Shown: positions 10,778 through 23,125 of the stretch, one piece after another
Layout: each line of letters begins with the position of its first letter
Numbering within the stretch: position 1 is the first letter of the stretch
From: Gerris lacustris
Lineage: Eukaryota > Arthropoda > Insecta > Hemiptera > Gerridae
Assembly: GCA_951217055.1 (NCBI GenBank)
Contig: OX578277.1
Span: 103,171,511-103,235,510 of the forward strand
Reading direction: 5' to 3'
Length of the DNA stretch: 64,000 nt
Notes under the pieces: generated by a model
What the model was told of the DNA's origin: nothing
What the model saw: only the letters and a program-made list of their open reading frames with translations
Database searches by the model: none
Made by a program: the position numbers and the translations under genes

Positions 10778-11809
10778 GGCTCGTTTCACACTTACCCGAT
10801 TGTCGTTTAAACGACATTTTAACCGGCCACGACACAAACCTAGTTTCTTTCACATATACCCGACATTAGGCCGTCGTACTTTGAACATGGAGCGGGATCA
10901 TTGTCCGGCTTTTCTCTTGTATAGACGTATAAAAAAAAGAAGAAAAAAAAGTCCAGTCATGCACCATGACTTAATGAGCGAATTTTCAAAGAATCTGCGT
11001 ATTATTGGCTTATAATAATACAGGAAAATTTTGATATTATTGACATTTTAAAATTTGTTTGAAATTTTTAAGTGCATCCTAAGGGGAGATATCGTCTGGA
11101 GTGACACATATATACATACATATTACATATATACATACATACATAAAAAAAAGTGTAAAATTTTAGGAATCGATTCAGAATGGTCTAAAACGGATTTCCA
11201 TGGAAACATTTTTCAAAAATTCGCATTACAAAACTTTTGAAGCCATTGCAATAGCGTAATTTTCTTTGAAAATTCGCTAAAAGAGTTAACAAGAATTTAA
11301 CAAATAATTTAACAAATTTAAATTTAAAAAAAAGTTAACAAGAACATGTTAACAAGAATTTACTAAACTATTGATAAAAACAGGCAAAAAAAATGACATA
11401 AACAGGCAAAAAACAAATTATATACACTGGCTAAAGGAAAAAGGCAAACTGACTAGACGACACGGGCCGGGTAGATGTAAAGCGCTCCATATATCTAAAT
11501 ACCCCACTAGGCCTGTGTCCATATGTCTAAATACCCCACTAGGCCTGTGTCCATATATCTAAATACCCCACTAGGCCTGTGTCCATATGTCTAAATACCC
11601 CACTAGGGCCGGCTTTACTCAAACGACACGACTGCCGGCTACAGCGCTAGGAGTGTCAGGCTCCCAGCGCGGCTATCCGACTGTCGTGTGCCGGTCAAAC
11701 GACGCCGGCACGGTGTCGGCCTAGTGTGAAGAGTGTCATTTACTTTTTAACCCTTTCGTCGTGTACCCGGCGTCGTTAAAACGACAATCGGGTAAGTGTG
11801 AAACGAGCC
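10778..11809. mobile_element. Harbinger-like non-autonomous element, 1.03 kb
   Basis: Terminal inverted repeats of 38 bp with one mismatch (GGCTCGTTTCACACTTACCC...) are flanked by TAA at 10775-10777 and 11810-11812. Comparison with 57889-58277 shows the empty site. Contains a 32-bp tandem array and CpG-rich ends; no transposase. Confidence 0.85.
11487..11607. repeat. Tandem array, 32-bp unit, about 4 copies
   Basis: Unit CCATATGTCTAAATACCCCA plus 12 more bases, nearly identical copies, inside the Harbinger-like element. Confidence 0.9.
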
Positions 11810-12239
11810 TAAGTGCGCAAGGCGATAATCGTCGTTTCAGTACGATTAAGGTAAAATTATTAAGTACTAATAGTTAATATTTGCAAATGCTTTTTCTACA
11901 CTTCAAGACCTTTAAATTAATGAATAACATGTGATGGTGACTAAAAACTTATTTTAGACGCCCGCCATATTTGCCGCCATCTTGGAAATATTAAGTGTGA
12001 AAATTCCAAAAAGTGTACAGTTGTCACAAATGCCGAGATGAACCTGTGTGCCGAATTTCATGATTCTAGCTATAGTAGTTTATGAATAACAAGCCAACGG
12101 ACAGACAGACAGAGCCGTATATAAGTTTTCTTTTCGTATTTCGGACAGAAATCTAAAATGGAGATAAGAATATAGCAAATTCTCGCTTTTATAATATGAT
12201 TATTCTATTTTGGTCTATAGGGTATAAAAAACTCACATT

Positions 12240-14000
12240 ATCTCATTTCGGCAATATGTTGCCTCCTTTGAGGCATCTTCAGGCCTTTAACAAGTCCTCT
12301 TAAAAAAACATAAGTATTTATTTTTCTTTGCAAATCTTCTCCAGGCCATCCACCTGTGCGTCTATTTCTATTTATTCTCTTTATAAGTTCACTTTCACAT
12401 TGTCAGTATTCATTTAATCTCTATCCTTAACATATTTCATTTTAATTTAAAAAACTTATTTTCTCGTAGAGAAAAACAGACGTCGCCACCTTAAGTAACT
12501 GTTTATTTGAATTTTACCCTTAAGAGGATCCACCTATACAAATACATTATTTATATATATACTTTTTTTGAACAGCGCGTAGAATTTATGTGGGCATTAG
12601 CAAAAATAAGAAATATAAAAGAATGTGGGACAAACTGGAACCTTCTAAGGACTGGTATCTTGTATCTTTGCAAGTTTAAGTGGAGGAAAAGGTGCAGAGA
12701 CCAGTTTGAACAAATTCTAACTGTCATTGTATTAAACTGACCTCCAGTTCAATGAACTTTGAGTGTTACTGTTTTTAAAAAAAAAAAATATGAGTTAATT
12801 ATAATAAATTGTGAGTTTTTTTAACCTTCCATATTCTACGCAGTTATCTGTTATGGCAGACAACCAAAAGTTGAAGGGTGCAATCCTGTATATGCGAAAA
12901 ATCGCCCGGTATGAGTGGGGGGTCAGATAACAAAAAAGACCCTGTTTATATTAAACAATAAATACAAATTAAAAGAAAACTAAATTCAAATTTCAATTTA
13001 ATTATTACTGGTCCTTTCATTATGGAAACACCCCTAATTCGGGTTCTACCTAATTCAGGCATTTTTAGTACACTTTCTAAAAAGAATTAAACATTATAAA
13101 CCAAATACTATTTTATCATAATTGGTCAAAAATTGATTCCCAGGTAAATTACTTACTGATTAAATGTGTTCTAGACAATTTGTAATAAAACTATTCCTAT
13201 TTCAGGATTTGGGAACCCCCCACATGGTGTTACTAGAATTCCCAATGAAGGAAGACATTCTTTCGATTTAGTGAAAAAAAGGTCCAACTAAGCATAACAT
13301 TGTAATCATTGTATGACGTTGTAATAGTAGGTATATAATATAGATTATAGTCCGGGTGAATTGCTGTTTTTTCCCCTGAATCTGATTAAACCTGGATGTA
13401 ATGATCCCTTCTTCTTGCTTTGACCTTGTGCTTGGAACTCAAATCTTCCTTACTTTACAACATTATATAATCCTAAGAATAGAATCTTTTAACCAGTCTT
13501 TCGCGAACTCTTCCTCGCGCTTAACCTACCTCTTTACTCTTTATTAATAAACTTAACTTTTAATAGTTTTTTCATATTTAATTTAAATTCAGAGAAAAAA
13601 GTATTTTACTAATTATATTTGACTTATGCATTCATTAGCCGTGATAAGGCGATTATTTTAGACAATTTTATAGAATAATTTTGATTATTTATAGACCTAA
13701 AGACTTATTAGTTATACTGTATAAAAGATACACCTATCTAAAGTTTACGAATATATAAATCGAAGAAGTGAAGTGTTTATAAACGATTTCAAAAAGAAGG
13801 TAATATTATTCTGTTGTAAATTATTTGAATTTGTTTTCAGTACAATTTAACTTATCATTGTTAATGATAGGGTATTTTTATTTATTTATTTATTGGTATT
13901 ACTGGTTATTGGACAGCTGAGGTCATTAACATCCTTAACGTACATCATATTAGCTTTATTAATTTTGGATTAATTGTTTTTTGGTGTATGATCCAACAAA
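12240..14000. other. Gene-free stretch with repeat fragments
   Basis: A CTGAAGATGCC-type retroelement tail (minus, about 12246-12290) and a dispersed repeat at 12900-13080 that recurs at 31440-31620. No host gene seen. Confidence 0.4.
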
Positions 14001-14029
14001 TGATTAAAATTTCCAATTGGTTAATTATA

Positions 14030-14801
14030 AAAGCTTATATTTCACGTTACGGGCATCATCAGACCTTAAATAAAATAAAATTAAAAATGTTATTCATTAA
14101 TAAAGCTATAACTTACACATCTAAAAAAATGCAAATCACTTTACAAAATAATTTGCTTTTTACTAACCTCAAGTCCTTGCTTGCGTTAAAATTTTTGCGT
14201 ATTTTTTTAACACTTTTAAAAGTAATAAATATAAATAATTAAAATGATCCTCAGATCATCTGTGATTCACTGAGAAACTACCACTTTAAACAACATAAAT
14301 TTATGAAAGGGAGAAAAAACATCCCTATTACAGGTTTGTAACTAAAAAACAACTAAATTTATAATCTGTTTCATCATAATTAAATCAGCTAAAATATATA
14401 TATTTAAATTCAACACGAAAATTAAAATAACATATAACAAAAATATAATAGTGCGTTAAACAGTAATTTTTGAATATTATTATTCATTAATTATATTATG
14501 GTAAAATTTATTAATAGGTTTTTATCAGTCTTAAAGTTAATTGCATCTTTTTCTTTTGCTATGTGGAAATGTGGAAAGCTTCTAGGTACTTTCTTTTTAC
14601 ATTTTTATTCTCTTTGTCTATTATTTTGGCATTTTCAAAATTAATGGTGTGATCTGTATTTTCAACATGTACGGATAATGCAGTATTTTCATTTTTCTTG
14701 CTTACATCATATTTGTGTTGTTTTAATCTATTATTTAACGCAAATTTTTCATTTAGATTGTTGAAATAATCAATATTTAAACCTTCTAAATTTATCAACA
14801 A
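14030..14801 (-). pseudogene. Penelope-like element 3' fragment (GIY-YIG endonuclease end)
   Basis: Minus frame 14801-14559 encodes the C-terminal half of a GIY-YIG nuclease domain of the Penelope type: RLKQHKYDV (catalytic Arg region), NTALSVHVENTDHTI and IIDKENKNVKRKYLEAFHI. The GIY-YIG start and the reverse transcriptase are absent. A GATGATGCCCGTAACG tail typical of such elements follows. Confidence 0.65.
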
Positions 14802-14809
14802 CCCCCAAT

Positions 14810-14900
14810 AGTTCCTGGAATACTATAGACCCCTTTTAAATTTCCATAGACCCCTAAGGGGACCACCTGGACACTGGACCCCTTTGGGAAACCCTGCTGT
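14810..14900. repeat. Possible hAT element end
   Basis: CCCTTTGGGAAACCCTG resembles the ends of ZBED-type hAT elements such as the one at 27610. Only one end recognised. Confidence 0.3.
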
Positions 14901-15167
14901 GCAAGAAAAAGTCACTCTCATAAAATCTACTGCTTGTTCTTATATGAAGATTTATAGTACTCCTTTTTTTTTTTTAAAAAAAAAAAAGAAAAGTACATTT
15001 AACTTAAAAAATACAATATTCTAAATTCATATACAGGTGATTAAATTTTGACTATTCAAGGAAAAGTATTCTTTATAATTTTTGTTTAAGTACTATTCTA
15101 AAATTCTTTTTATTCACTTAAAAATTTCGAAAGTCAAATTTCAAAAATTCCCCCTCCCCTCCACCCA

Positions 15168-15204
<37 letters not shown>

Positions 15205-15995
15205 CCCTCCCCTCCACCATTTATAAAAAGTTAAATTTGTCTGATCCTGATCTGATAAATGAGAATTTATGAAGACTGATTTTTCTTTAAAAAAATTATT
15301 TCCTTCTTCGTCATCTAGATTTATGGTCAACCCAATGTTAGGGCACAATGTATTTTCATCAGAAGAATCATACTCTGTAGCGAAATTGGAGCAATTAATT
15401 TTTAACATTGTACTCCGATAAATGTACTCCGATAATCTTCATTTATTCGAGACTCGAACTAACTGGACTTATGTGCAATAATATGCGCTCTAAATTTTAT
15501 AGTTGAAAAAGTGGGGATTGGTGAAGTAAAGATGTTTTTAAAATATTATTTATTATTTAGGTCACCCAGATTAATTGAATTTAACCATGAATGTAATAAT
15601 AGATAATGCATGGCATAATAATCAGCGGATGTAGTTCCATTACCATTCGTTTATTCGTTTGTATCGTCACTTTTAGTTTCCCGTTTCTCAAAAGGTAATT
15701 TTACAATTTATATGAGTTATACTCGCGTCAAAATCACATGAGTAGAAAGTTAAATGTAAGTGCGTGTTTTAAACTTTGTTGGCTATAGGTTTATGATTTA
15801 GTGCGTGAAATCCGTGAAAAGTGTAATTCTACAGTTGTGTTTATGTAGTTTAAAAATGATTCCGTATTGAATTCATTGTTTCTTCATTTAACAATAATCA
15901 CCATTTATATAATCAATGTTATAAAATTCATTATTGTTATGAACCTTTAAAGAAAGCAGTAATACGTCATATTAAGGTAAAGATTCAAGCTTAAT

Positions 15996-16330
15996 AGTCC
16001 AGATAGCTTAAAAAAAAGTGTCTGACTAACATCAAGCTAGAATTTTGTGTACAAATTTATGAAAAATTAAGTGATGTTGAGGTTTCACATAAGTTACTGA
16101 CCCTTTACACGAAGTAACTATCACAGCTAACTGACTAAGAAACAGTGAAGAAGATCGAACCATTAAAATCCATTCCGTGTCCAAGCTCCACAAGAATTCA
16201 CTTCATAAGAAGAAATTCGAATTGAGCTATCGAGCATCGAGCGACAAAAGTCTGAAAACCAAATTCGCTTTTTCGAATTCGGACTGGAAAAAGTCCAAAG
16301 GATATGAGTAAAAAATTAATATATGATTCT
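15996..16330 (+). repeat. MITE end joined to a hAT transposase fragment
   Basis: 15996-16055 matches the terminal repeat of the element at 53452. 16070-16330 is a decayed copy of the hAT segment at 29190-29460. No open frame. Confidence 0.45.
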
Positions 16331-17110
16331 AAGTGCAAAAGCTGTAATCTGTAATAATTTCTTACGTCTTACTGATTTCTTCTTCATAGTCGTACGTCGT
16401 ACACATCTATACATATAAAAAATTAAAGTTTTGTCTGTACATTGGTCAGAATTGAATTTTTTTTGAAACCTTTTCATTTTATACATTCCAAAAACCGAAT
16501 CCAGCCTTAACTTTTTTTTTGTGTATCTGTGTCTGTCGCCATACCAATCCGACTTTTCAGGCGCAAAAGTGCCTGAACAAAATCGATTAATTATTTTTCG
16601 GAGGTGAGCGCAAACATTTTGCACAATATGTAGGCTTATTTCGTCTAAAATTATTGAGGAGAACCAAAGTTATTAACAATTTTATAAAAAAAAATAACCC
16701 TAAAAAAATTAGGTTGACCTACCATAAACAAAACCCACTGCCTCGCTACTCAAAATGTTTGGGTATTTCTAGACCACCTAGAGACTTTTTTTTGCAGTTA
16801 GAGAGCAGTTTTTTGCGTTAATTCGGAAATTGGCCCAAATCCAAAAGTTTTTTTTAAAAAATTTGTATACCCCCTTAACAAATTGAAGATGGCGGACGCA
16901 ACTTTTAAGTTTTTTTGGAGGCTATTGTGGCTAAACGGTAAGTCTTAATCGAAAAGCAAATTTCACCAGCGGTAACTGATTTTAAAAGATCTACAACTTT
17001 GGTGCTATGACTTTTTGAAGTGAAACTTCTAGCCGCGGTAGAGTAAATTTGCTTGGATGAAACGACATCGTGAAACGAAGTTCGCGTTTCGAGACTCGTC
17101 CAAGTGAAAC
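16320..17110 (-). repeat. Dispersed repeat, inverted partner of 23125-23730
   Basis: Shares long stretches with the reverse complement of 23125-23730, including the GGTTGACC, TAGACCA and ATGGCGGACGCA regions. Confidence 0.65.
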
Positions 17111-17221
17111 ATTTTTGATGTTGAAATTAACGGAATTGCAAGTTTTTGTTTTAAAACTCGCCTGTGATAGATATTTTAATCGACTGCCAACTTAGGCCGG
17201 CAGTTGATTTACCTGTAAAAA

Positions 17222-17303
17222 AACTTCCCTCTGGACGAGTCTCGAACCCCCGACCTCTCAATTTAAAATCTCACGCGCTAACCACTATACCACGGGAATA
17301 GTT
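17222..17303 (-). tRNA. tRNA-like sequence, probably pseudogene or SINE head
   Basis: Minus strand: TTCCCGTGGTATAGTGGTTA (acceptor and D arm) and GGGGGTTCGAGA (T arm), with a loop reading TTTTAAA where the anticodon would be TTA, a stop anticodon. Imperfect acceptor stem. Not a credible functional tRNA. Confidence 0.3.
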
Positions 17304-18377
17304 GATTTATTATGTAGGGTAGGGCGGGGCTAGTTGAGCAATTTTTTATATAATCTATAATAACTCCTAAACGGTACATCCGATTTACTTGATTCCTTCA
17401 ACGTTTGATAAGTAATTTACCCTTCTTTAAATGTATTCAGAAAATAAAACTATTTCAGATCTGGTTTAGAAACTATTATCATTAATGCGAGAAACCTCCT
17501 ACTTGCTCAACCTGCCCCATAGTAGGGGTAAGTTGAGCAAGGGCATGGGGCAAGTTGGGCAATGGAAAGAATAGGTTAATAGTGATGTGGAAATTGCTCA
17601 AAACTACAGTAATACTTCGGTTGATAATCAAGTATATATTTTTTAAGTTCCATCTCTAATGTAGGTACAGAAACAACATCAAACAAACAACAAAAAAATC
17701 TGAAGCAAATATAACACACTTTTACGACATAACTTATTATTTATCTTTGGATATTATTACACTCTTAGTACTTAAAATAATGCTTTATTATTAATTTTTA
17801 AGGATAAAAAAAATGTAAATATAATAATAATAATAATAATAATAATATATATTTGTCTTTAAAGCACAAGCTTTACACAAAGGGGGTTTACAATTGTCTT
17901 ATAGTTATCTTTTTTTTTTTTTTTTCTTTTTTTTTTTTACATAATGATCATTAAAATGCTTTTTTAAAAGAAAAGAAAACTTCATTCATTTAAAAGAAAA
18001 GACCTGGTTTTAAGTAAACTTGAAATGAAATAAAAAATGTTTGACGCTTCTTTTTTGCTGGTGAAACCGAGAATAGAGGCAACATTTGTATCATCAGAGA
18101 ATTCATCACTAACCAGATGAGTGGGAAGGAAAGCTGTTCTCTGAGACTTATACATAGGACATCTAATAAGTAAATGTGCTAAACTCTCAGGTTCTTTCAT
18201 GTTGCAAACCTGACAGATTTCACTAGTTTTAACTATATAGAGATTTCCTTTTATTGATATTTTAAGTCTGTCAAGTCCAGCAGTTCGAATTTGTGCTAAC
18301 ACTTTTTGAACTGTGAAAGGGAGAGACAATTCTTTATTTAAATAGCCGGTGGCAAAATTATTAAAACTATTTAGTAC

Positions 18378-20873
18378 CAGTAGCGTACACAGAAAATTTT
18401 TTCGGGGGGGGCCTAACCTAATTTAACTTATATGCGGGTTTAGCATACCCCATAATTTATTATAATTGTAATTTCTCCCCCTTTTCAACACTCTAATTTC
18501 AATTTCTAACCTCATATTTAATTTAATTAAAATCCTATAAGGTAACACCTCACTCAGAAATCTGTTCCAGTTATCAGACATTTTTGATCCTGTTTTTGGC
18601 TGTTAGTCTGTCTCTCGCTCAATCATTGCGAACAATTCTTAAAAACTACTCTTTCGATTTTAATTAAATTTGGATGGCAGTTAATTAGCATATAAAAAGT
18701 CTATTGTTGGTCCTATATAAGGTCCAATCTTCTGGTCCCATTTCCCTCCACCACATTTCTCCACCTGCCACCATTTCTCTTCCGCACATGTGCACACACA
18801 TACATTTATTTACACCTTATCTTCAAAAATATTCATCTGATTTTATAAAACTTATCTGATAGAAGCTATCAGATAAGTTAATTGAGTTAATTGTTCTAAA
18901 AAATTGTTCGTTCTTCAGAACTGTCACATACCTTCCGTTTCCTTTGGTAAGCTCGGAAGCAAAACGTGATCCATACTGCAAAAGCAAACGTGGATTTGGA
19001 GCACATACGAATTTCAAATTTTTATCTAGAAGAGAATTCTTCTCTAAGAAAATTAAATACCTATTGCAAAACAAAAGAATCATTCGCTCATTCGCTGGGT
19101 AATTACATGGGACATTTAACATAAAATATTTTCTGAACGCTTTTTGAGTTTTTAGATTTAGATTTACTATTACTATGTAATATGAATCAGTTTTTTCACA
19201 AAATGATAAACCGATTTATTTATATTGCCTCTGTTTTCCCACTACATGTCGACGAACACTAGTCCGACCTGAGTCAGCAAGAGGGGAATGCCGCATAGAC
19301 AAGATGACCCACGTAGCGTTCTACACGCAATCCTGGTCCAAAACAAAAATTTGCTACTGAAATCCACAACCATCATTTTCCCGTTTAAGCCAGTCTAGTG
19401 TGCATATTTTAATTCAATTAATTTAATTCCATCGGCAAAAGTTCGAGTTTAATTTAATGTGCTTAACACCTAGGCCGAGCCGGCAATCGGGTCTATTATT
19501 GAACGCATCCCAATTTATTTTGTTGCATAATTTCCATCGACATAATCGGGCCTACTAGCAATCAGGCCGATTCATTGTACTCATCCTAATCCATTCAATG
19601 CACTTAATTCTATAGCAAAAAATCCGGGCCTAGCTGTCAATCGGAGCAGTCTATTTTTACGAATCCAAATTCAATTCATTGCATTAGGATTCGTAATGAA
19701 TTGAAGCTGTCCTATAATGCAACCTATGCTATTGAACTGGACTAAAACCACAAAAAAATCATTGAATTCAATTGGCGAAAAATCGGGCCCAGCCGAAATC
19801 GGGTCGATCAAGTTTAATGTTTTTAGTTCCACTGGCAAAAATCAAGGCCTAGTCGGCAAATGAGCCGATTTATTTCATGCATCCTAATTAAATTCAATGA
19901 ATCTAATTCCATCAGCAAAAATCTCGGTCCAGCCAAAATCGGGCCGCTATAGTGTTTAATAGTTTTAGTTTCATCGGCAAAATCCGGGCCCAGCCGACAG
20001 TCTGGCCGGTATAGTGTTTAATAAATTTAATTCCAACGGCAAAATCCGGGCCCTGCCGACAGTCGGGCCGGTATAATGTTTAATAAATTTAATTCCATCG
20101 GCAAAATCCAGTTCCAGCAGACAGTCGGGCCGGTATAGTGTTTAATAAATTTAATTCCATCGGCAAAATCTGGGCCCACCCAACAGTCGGGCCGGTATAA
20201 TGTTTAATAAATTTAATTCCATCGGCAAAATCCAGTTCCAGCAGACAGTCGGGCCGGTATAGTGTTTAATAAATTTAATTCCATCGGCAAAATCCGAGCC
20301 CAGCCGACAGTCGGGCCGGTATTGTGTTTAATAAATTCAATTCCATCGGCAAAATCCGGGCCCAGCCGACAGTCGGGCCGGTATAGTGTTTAATAAATTT
20401 AATTCCATCGGCAAAATCCGGGCCCAGCCGACAGTCGGGCCGGTATTGTGTTTAATAAATTCAATTCCATCGGCAAAATCCGGGCCCAGCCGACAATCGG
20501 GCCGGTATAGTGTTTAATAAATTCAATTCCATCGGCTAAATCCGGGCCCTGCCGACAATCGGGCCGGTATAGTGTTGAATGAATTTAATTCTATCGGCTA
20601 AATCCGGGCCCAGCCGACAATCGGGCCGGTATAGTGTTGAATGAATTTAATTCTATCGGCAAATCCGGGCCGAGCTTATTTGGGGTGATTAAGTGTATAC
20701 ACACCATAAGATAATACTTAATTAATTCCTTTTATTGGAAAATATTTACAGCCAATTCGAATGCATCTGTCATTACTGTGTTTTTTTGGTTTTAAGTGTA
20801 TGGCGGGTCTTAGGTATGTAATCATTTCGGGGGGGGCCAGGGCCCCTTGGGCCCCCCCCTGTGTACGCCACTG
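18378..20873. mobile_element. Non-autonomous hAT element, 2.5 kb
   Basis: The ends CAGTAGCGTACACAG and CTGTGTACGCCACTG are inverted repeats, with a perfect 8-bp duplication TTTAGTAC at 18370-18377 and 20874-20881. Contains dispersed repeat DNA (18600-18985) and the 62-bp array; no transposase seen. Confidence 0.85.
19930..20670. repeat. Tandem satellite-like array, 62-bp unit
   Basis: About 12 units carrying GGGCCGGTATAGTGTTTAAT and ATTCCATCGGCAAAATCC; steps of 62 bp. More diverged units extend left to about 19400. It lies wholly inside the hAT element. Confidence 0.9.
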
Positions 20874-21133
20874 TTTAGTACTGTATATAAACTGGAGTAT
20901 GAACTGTTATTTACTTTTAAAAAGTCTTCTTCAATTAATATTGAGGAATATGTTTGGATAATGTTTTCAATTATTGAGTTACTAAAAGGTGCATTAAATA
21001 TTACATCAAATATTTACATTAAATTTTTATATTTACATTAAAAAATGTAAATATAAAAACAATATAAAAATTCGAGGTTAGTAGGTAATTTCGAGGTTAG
21101 TAATGTAAAAATATTGATGCAGGGTTTATCATC

Positions 21134-21282
21134 AGTCATCTTGTGAGAGTCATTCGTTTTACGTTAAATTCTTTTGCAGCTGCGTTCATGCTTTTGTACC
21201 CGGCCACACAGATTTTGCAGCTTCACTTGACTGTTGACTCGTAGCAGAACCCCTTGACGTTTTTTCGTTTATATGTCCGCAT
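21134..21282 (-). pseudogene. Pogo-type transposase N-terminus (HTH), broken
   Basis: Starts MRTYKRKNVKGF after a TTTTAG acceptor, and carries NAAAKEFNVKRMTLTR, typical of a psq/pogo helix-turn-helix. It has an in-frame TGA after residue 19. Orientation fits it being the transposase of the enclosing 17317-21876 element. Confidence 0.6.
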
Positions 21283-22129
21283 CCTAAAATGAAATGCAAG
21301 ACATTTAACTTTTTCTTTTTTTTTTATTAATAATTTCAAAATTATAAATACAATTTTTATAAAAATTGTTATTACAAAGTATAAAAAGGCATACCTATTT
21401 AGCCGTCTGCCAGAGTCTGCTTAGTATTTGTAAAAATAAAAAATAAACATTTAACTTTTTGTCGTAGTATAAGAGTGGGGCAAGTTGAGCAAGCCTGCCC
21501 AACTAGCCCCGACTAGACTTATAGAAAAAAAGTTAAGTTATAAAAAAAAGGGTAGACTTAGGACTAAATAACTAATTATAGTCAAAAGTACAATAAATAC
21601 ATAAAATATAAACACTTGCGTGATTGCAGATGGTTGTTTTAGTACGAGTCTAGGAGAAAAATGGTGGTCCTCAGTTTTTTTACTTTTTACTAAGAAAATT
21701 TAAAAAAGTGTCTGTCATCTTTCTCGATTGTCTTAGGGCAACTGAAAGTCACGCGATGCGTTCTCCTTCTTCGTCCCCATCTTTCCATCATTTGAAATAT
21801 TTTTGTGACATGCGTAGTTTTAGAGATATTTAAATTGCCCAACTTGCCCCTATGCTCAACTAGCCCCGCCCTACCCTACACAGAATTGGTATATAAGTAT
21901 ATGAGGGTATTATTATATACTATTATTCGCTAACATTTTATGAAAATATTTTATTAATTGACATTATGTTTGTTTGAGAAGTTATTTAACTGTGGCGGCA
22001 TTGTAATCTCTTGTTTATAAATATGTATGTTGCGTATTTAATAAATTATTTATATAATATGCATTACTTAAATAAGGGTTATTGTGCTATTTCATACACA
22101 TATTTAATATGTTTATTCTGTTTCTAGAA

Positions 22130-23125
22130 CTTAAGTTTCACTTCTAATGCGTGAGAGTCTCACACATATTTTTTTTCGTACCTCCATCGGTTCTACCATA
22201 AATTGAGCTAAATTAGATTTAATTTTAAATTTTTGACTATGAGCTCTTATGGCGTCGGCAATTGTTGACCGATTTAATTTTTGATTGGGGTGCTTCAACC
22301 TCTCACTACTGCTGCTCTTTAAATCGAGTATTTATTATTTTATGGAACTAGAGTTATTAAATATTTACTGGTGAACTGTCGTATTGAGAGAAGAGACTGG
22401 TAATTAAATTAATGCACCATCATGGTTGACGATTGTTCAATGACTTCCCAGTCTAATTGGTTTTAACTATACGTTTAATTTCTTATTTATTATACCTTTT
22501 TTTTAGCATTGTTATTTATTACTATATTACTCAGTTTCTATTTGCTATTTTTATATAGATAAGATATACTAGCATGAGCCCAGCGCGGAGCGCGGGGCTC
22601 ATGGTAGGAATTAGTGGCTATATTTCCTATTGACATGTAGGCCTAGCAATTAAATGAAATACCTAAATAGTTTTGTTTCCAAGCCTTATAGGAATAAAAT
22701 CAGGACTACATTATACACCATTCATTCCGTTTCTATGAATATAATATTCTCCAAATCGTAGCTTGGAGTCTTAACTATATGAATATTTAAAAAATAGCCA
22801 ATAGAAACTAATTAATATGTATAGTAATTAATAAAAAAACTAAAAAAAAGGTACAATAAATAAGAAAATAAACGTCGTAAAAACCAATTACACTGGAAAG
22901 TCATTGAACATCAACCATGATGGTGCATTAATTACCAGTCTCTTCTCTCAATACGGCAGTTGCACCAGTAAATATTTAATAACTATGGTTCTAGAAAAAA
23001 AAAAAATAATAATAATACTTACTCGATTTAAAGAGTATTAGTGTGAGGTTTAAGCATCCAAGTCAATTCTTTTAAAAATAAATAAAAGTTGGCTCTATTT
23101 AAGGTAGAATCGATGGAGGTACGAC
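22130..23125. repeat. Fold-back inverted repeat with about 340-bp centre
   Basis: Arms 22170-22510 and 22845-23125 match as reverse complements over several blocks, for example ACCATCATGGTTGA against TCAACCATGATGGT. Confidence 0.75.
22615..22775 (-). repeat. Dispersed repeat, inverted partner of 23700-23865
   Basis: AATGAAATACCTAAATAGTTTTG matches the reverse complement at 23795-23820 with further agreement on both sides. Confidence 0.6.

Larger units (their letters stand above)
10753..12157 (+). repeat. Dispersed repeat, copy split by a Harbinger-like element
   Basis: AACAAGTAAGGCGC... continues after the insertion with GTGCGCAAGGCGATAATCG and ends near GACAGAGCCGT. An uninterrupted copy is at 57889-58277. 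Confidence 0.75.
17824..21039 (-). pseudogene. Non-LTR retrotransposon 3' fragment, split by a hAT insertion
   Basis: The minus frame 18329-17982 encodes the C-terminal CxxCN-x-x-E...H...CP zinc knuckle region (CQVCNMKEPESLAHLLIRCP). Joining across the hAT element (18378-20873) continues the frame upstream with residues similar to the copy at 54342. A tail of TAT repeats follows at 17824-17846. Flanked by a 16-bp duplication AAAAAATGTAAATATA (17808-17823, 21040-21055). Confidence 0.8.
17317..21876. mobile_element. Pogo-like DNA element hosting nested insertions
   Basis: Perfect inverted ends beginning GGGTAGGGCGGGGCTAG, with TA outside both (17315-17316, 21877-21878). Subterminal repeats of GGGGCAAGTTGAGCAA-type lie at 17500-17565 and 21475-21515. 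It holds a transposase N-terminal remnant at 21134-21282 and a LINE fragment that itself contains a hAT element. Confidence 0.75.

Noticed and set aside
15118..15408. 96-residue minus-strand frame with a poly-Lys run
   Set aside because: The Lys run comes from poly-T; the rest has no recognisable domain or splice context, though an isolated remnant cannot be excluded.
16316..16624. 102-residue minus-strand frame
   Set aside because: Lies in a dispersed repeat with an inverted copy at 23125; no domain recognised.
17222..17303. Suppressor-like tRNA with TTA anticodon
   Set aside because: Imperfect stems and repeat context; more likely a tRNA-derived repeat head.
19930..20670. CRISPR-like array
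   Set aside because: The whole unit repeats without unique spacers, and this is a eukaryotic genome; it is a tandem repeat. The same applies to 7386, 11487, 30570, 32887 and 56925.
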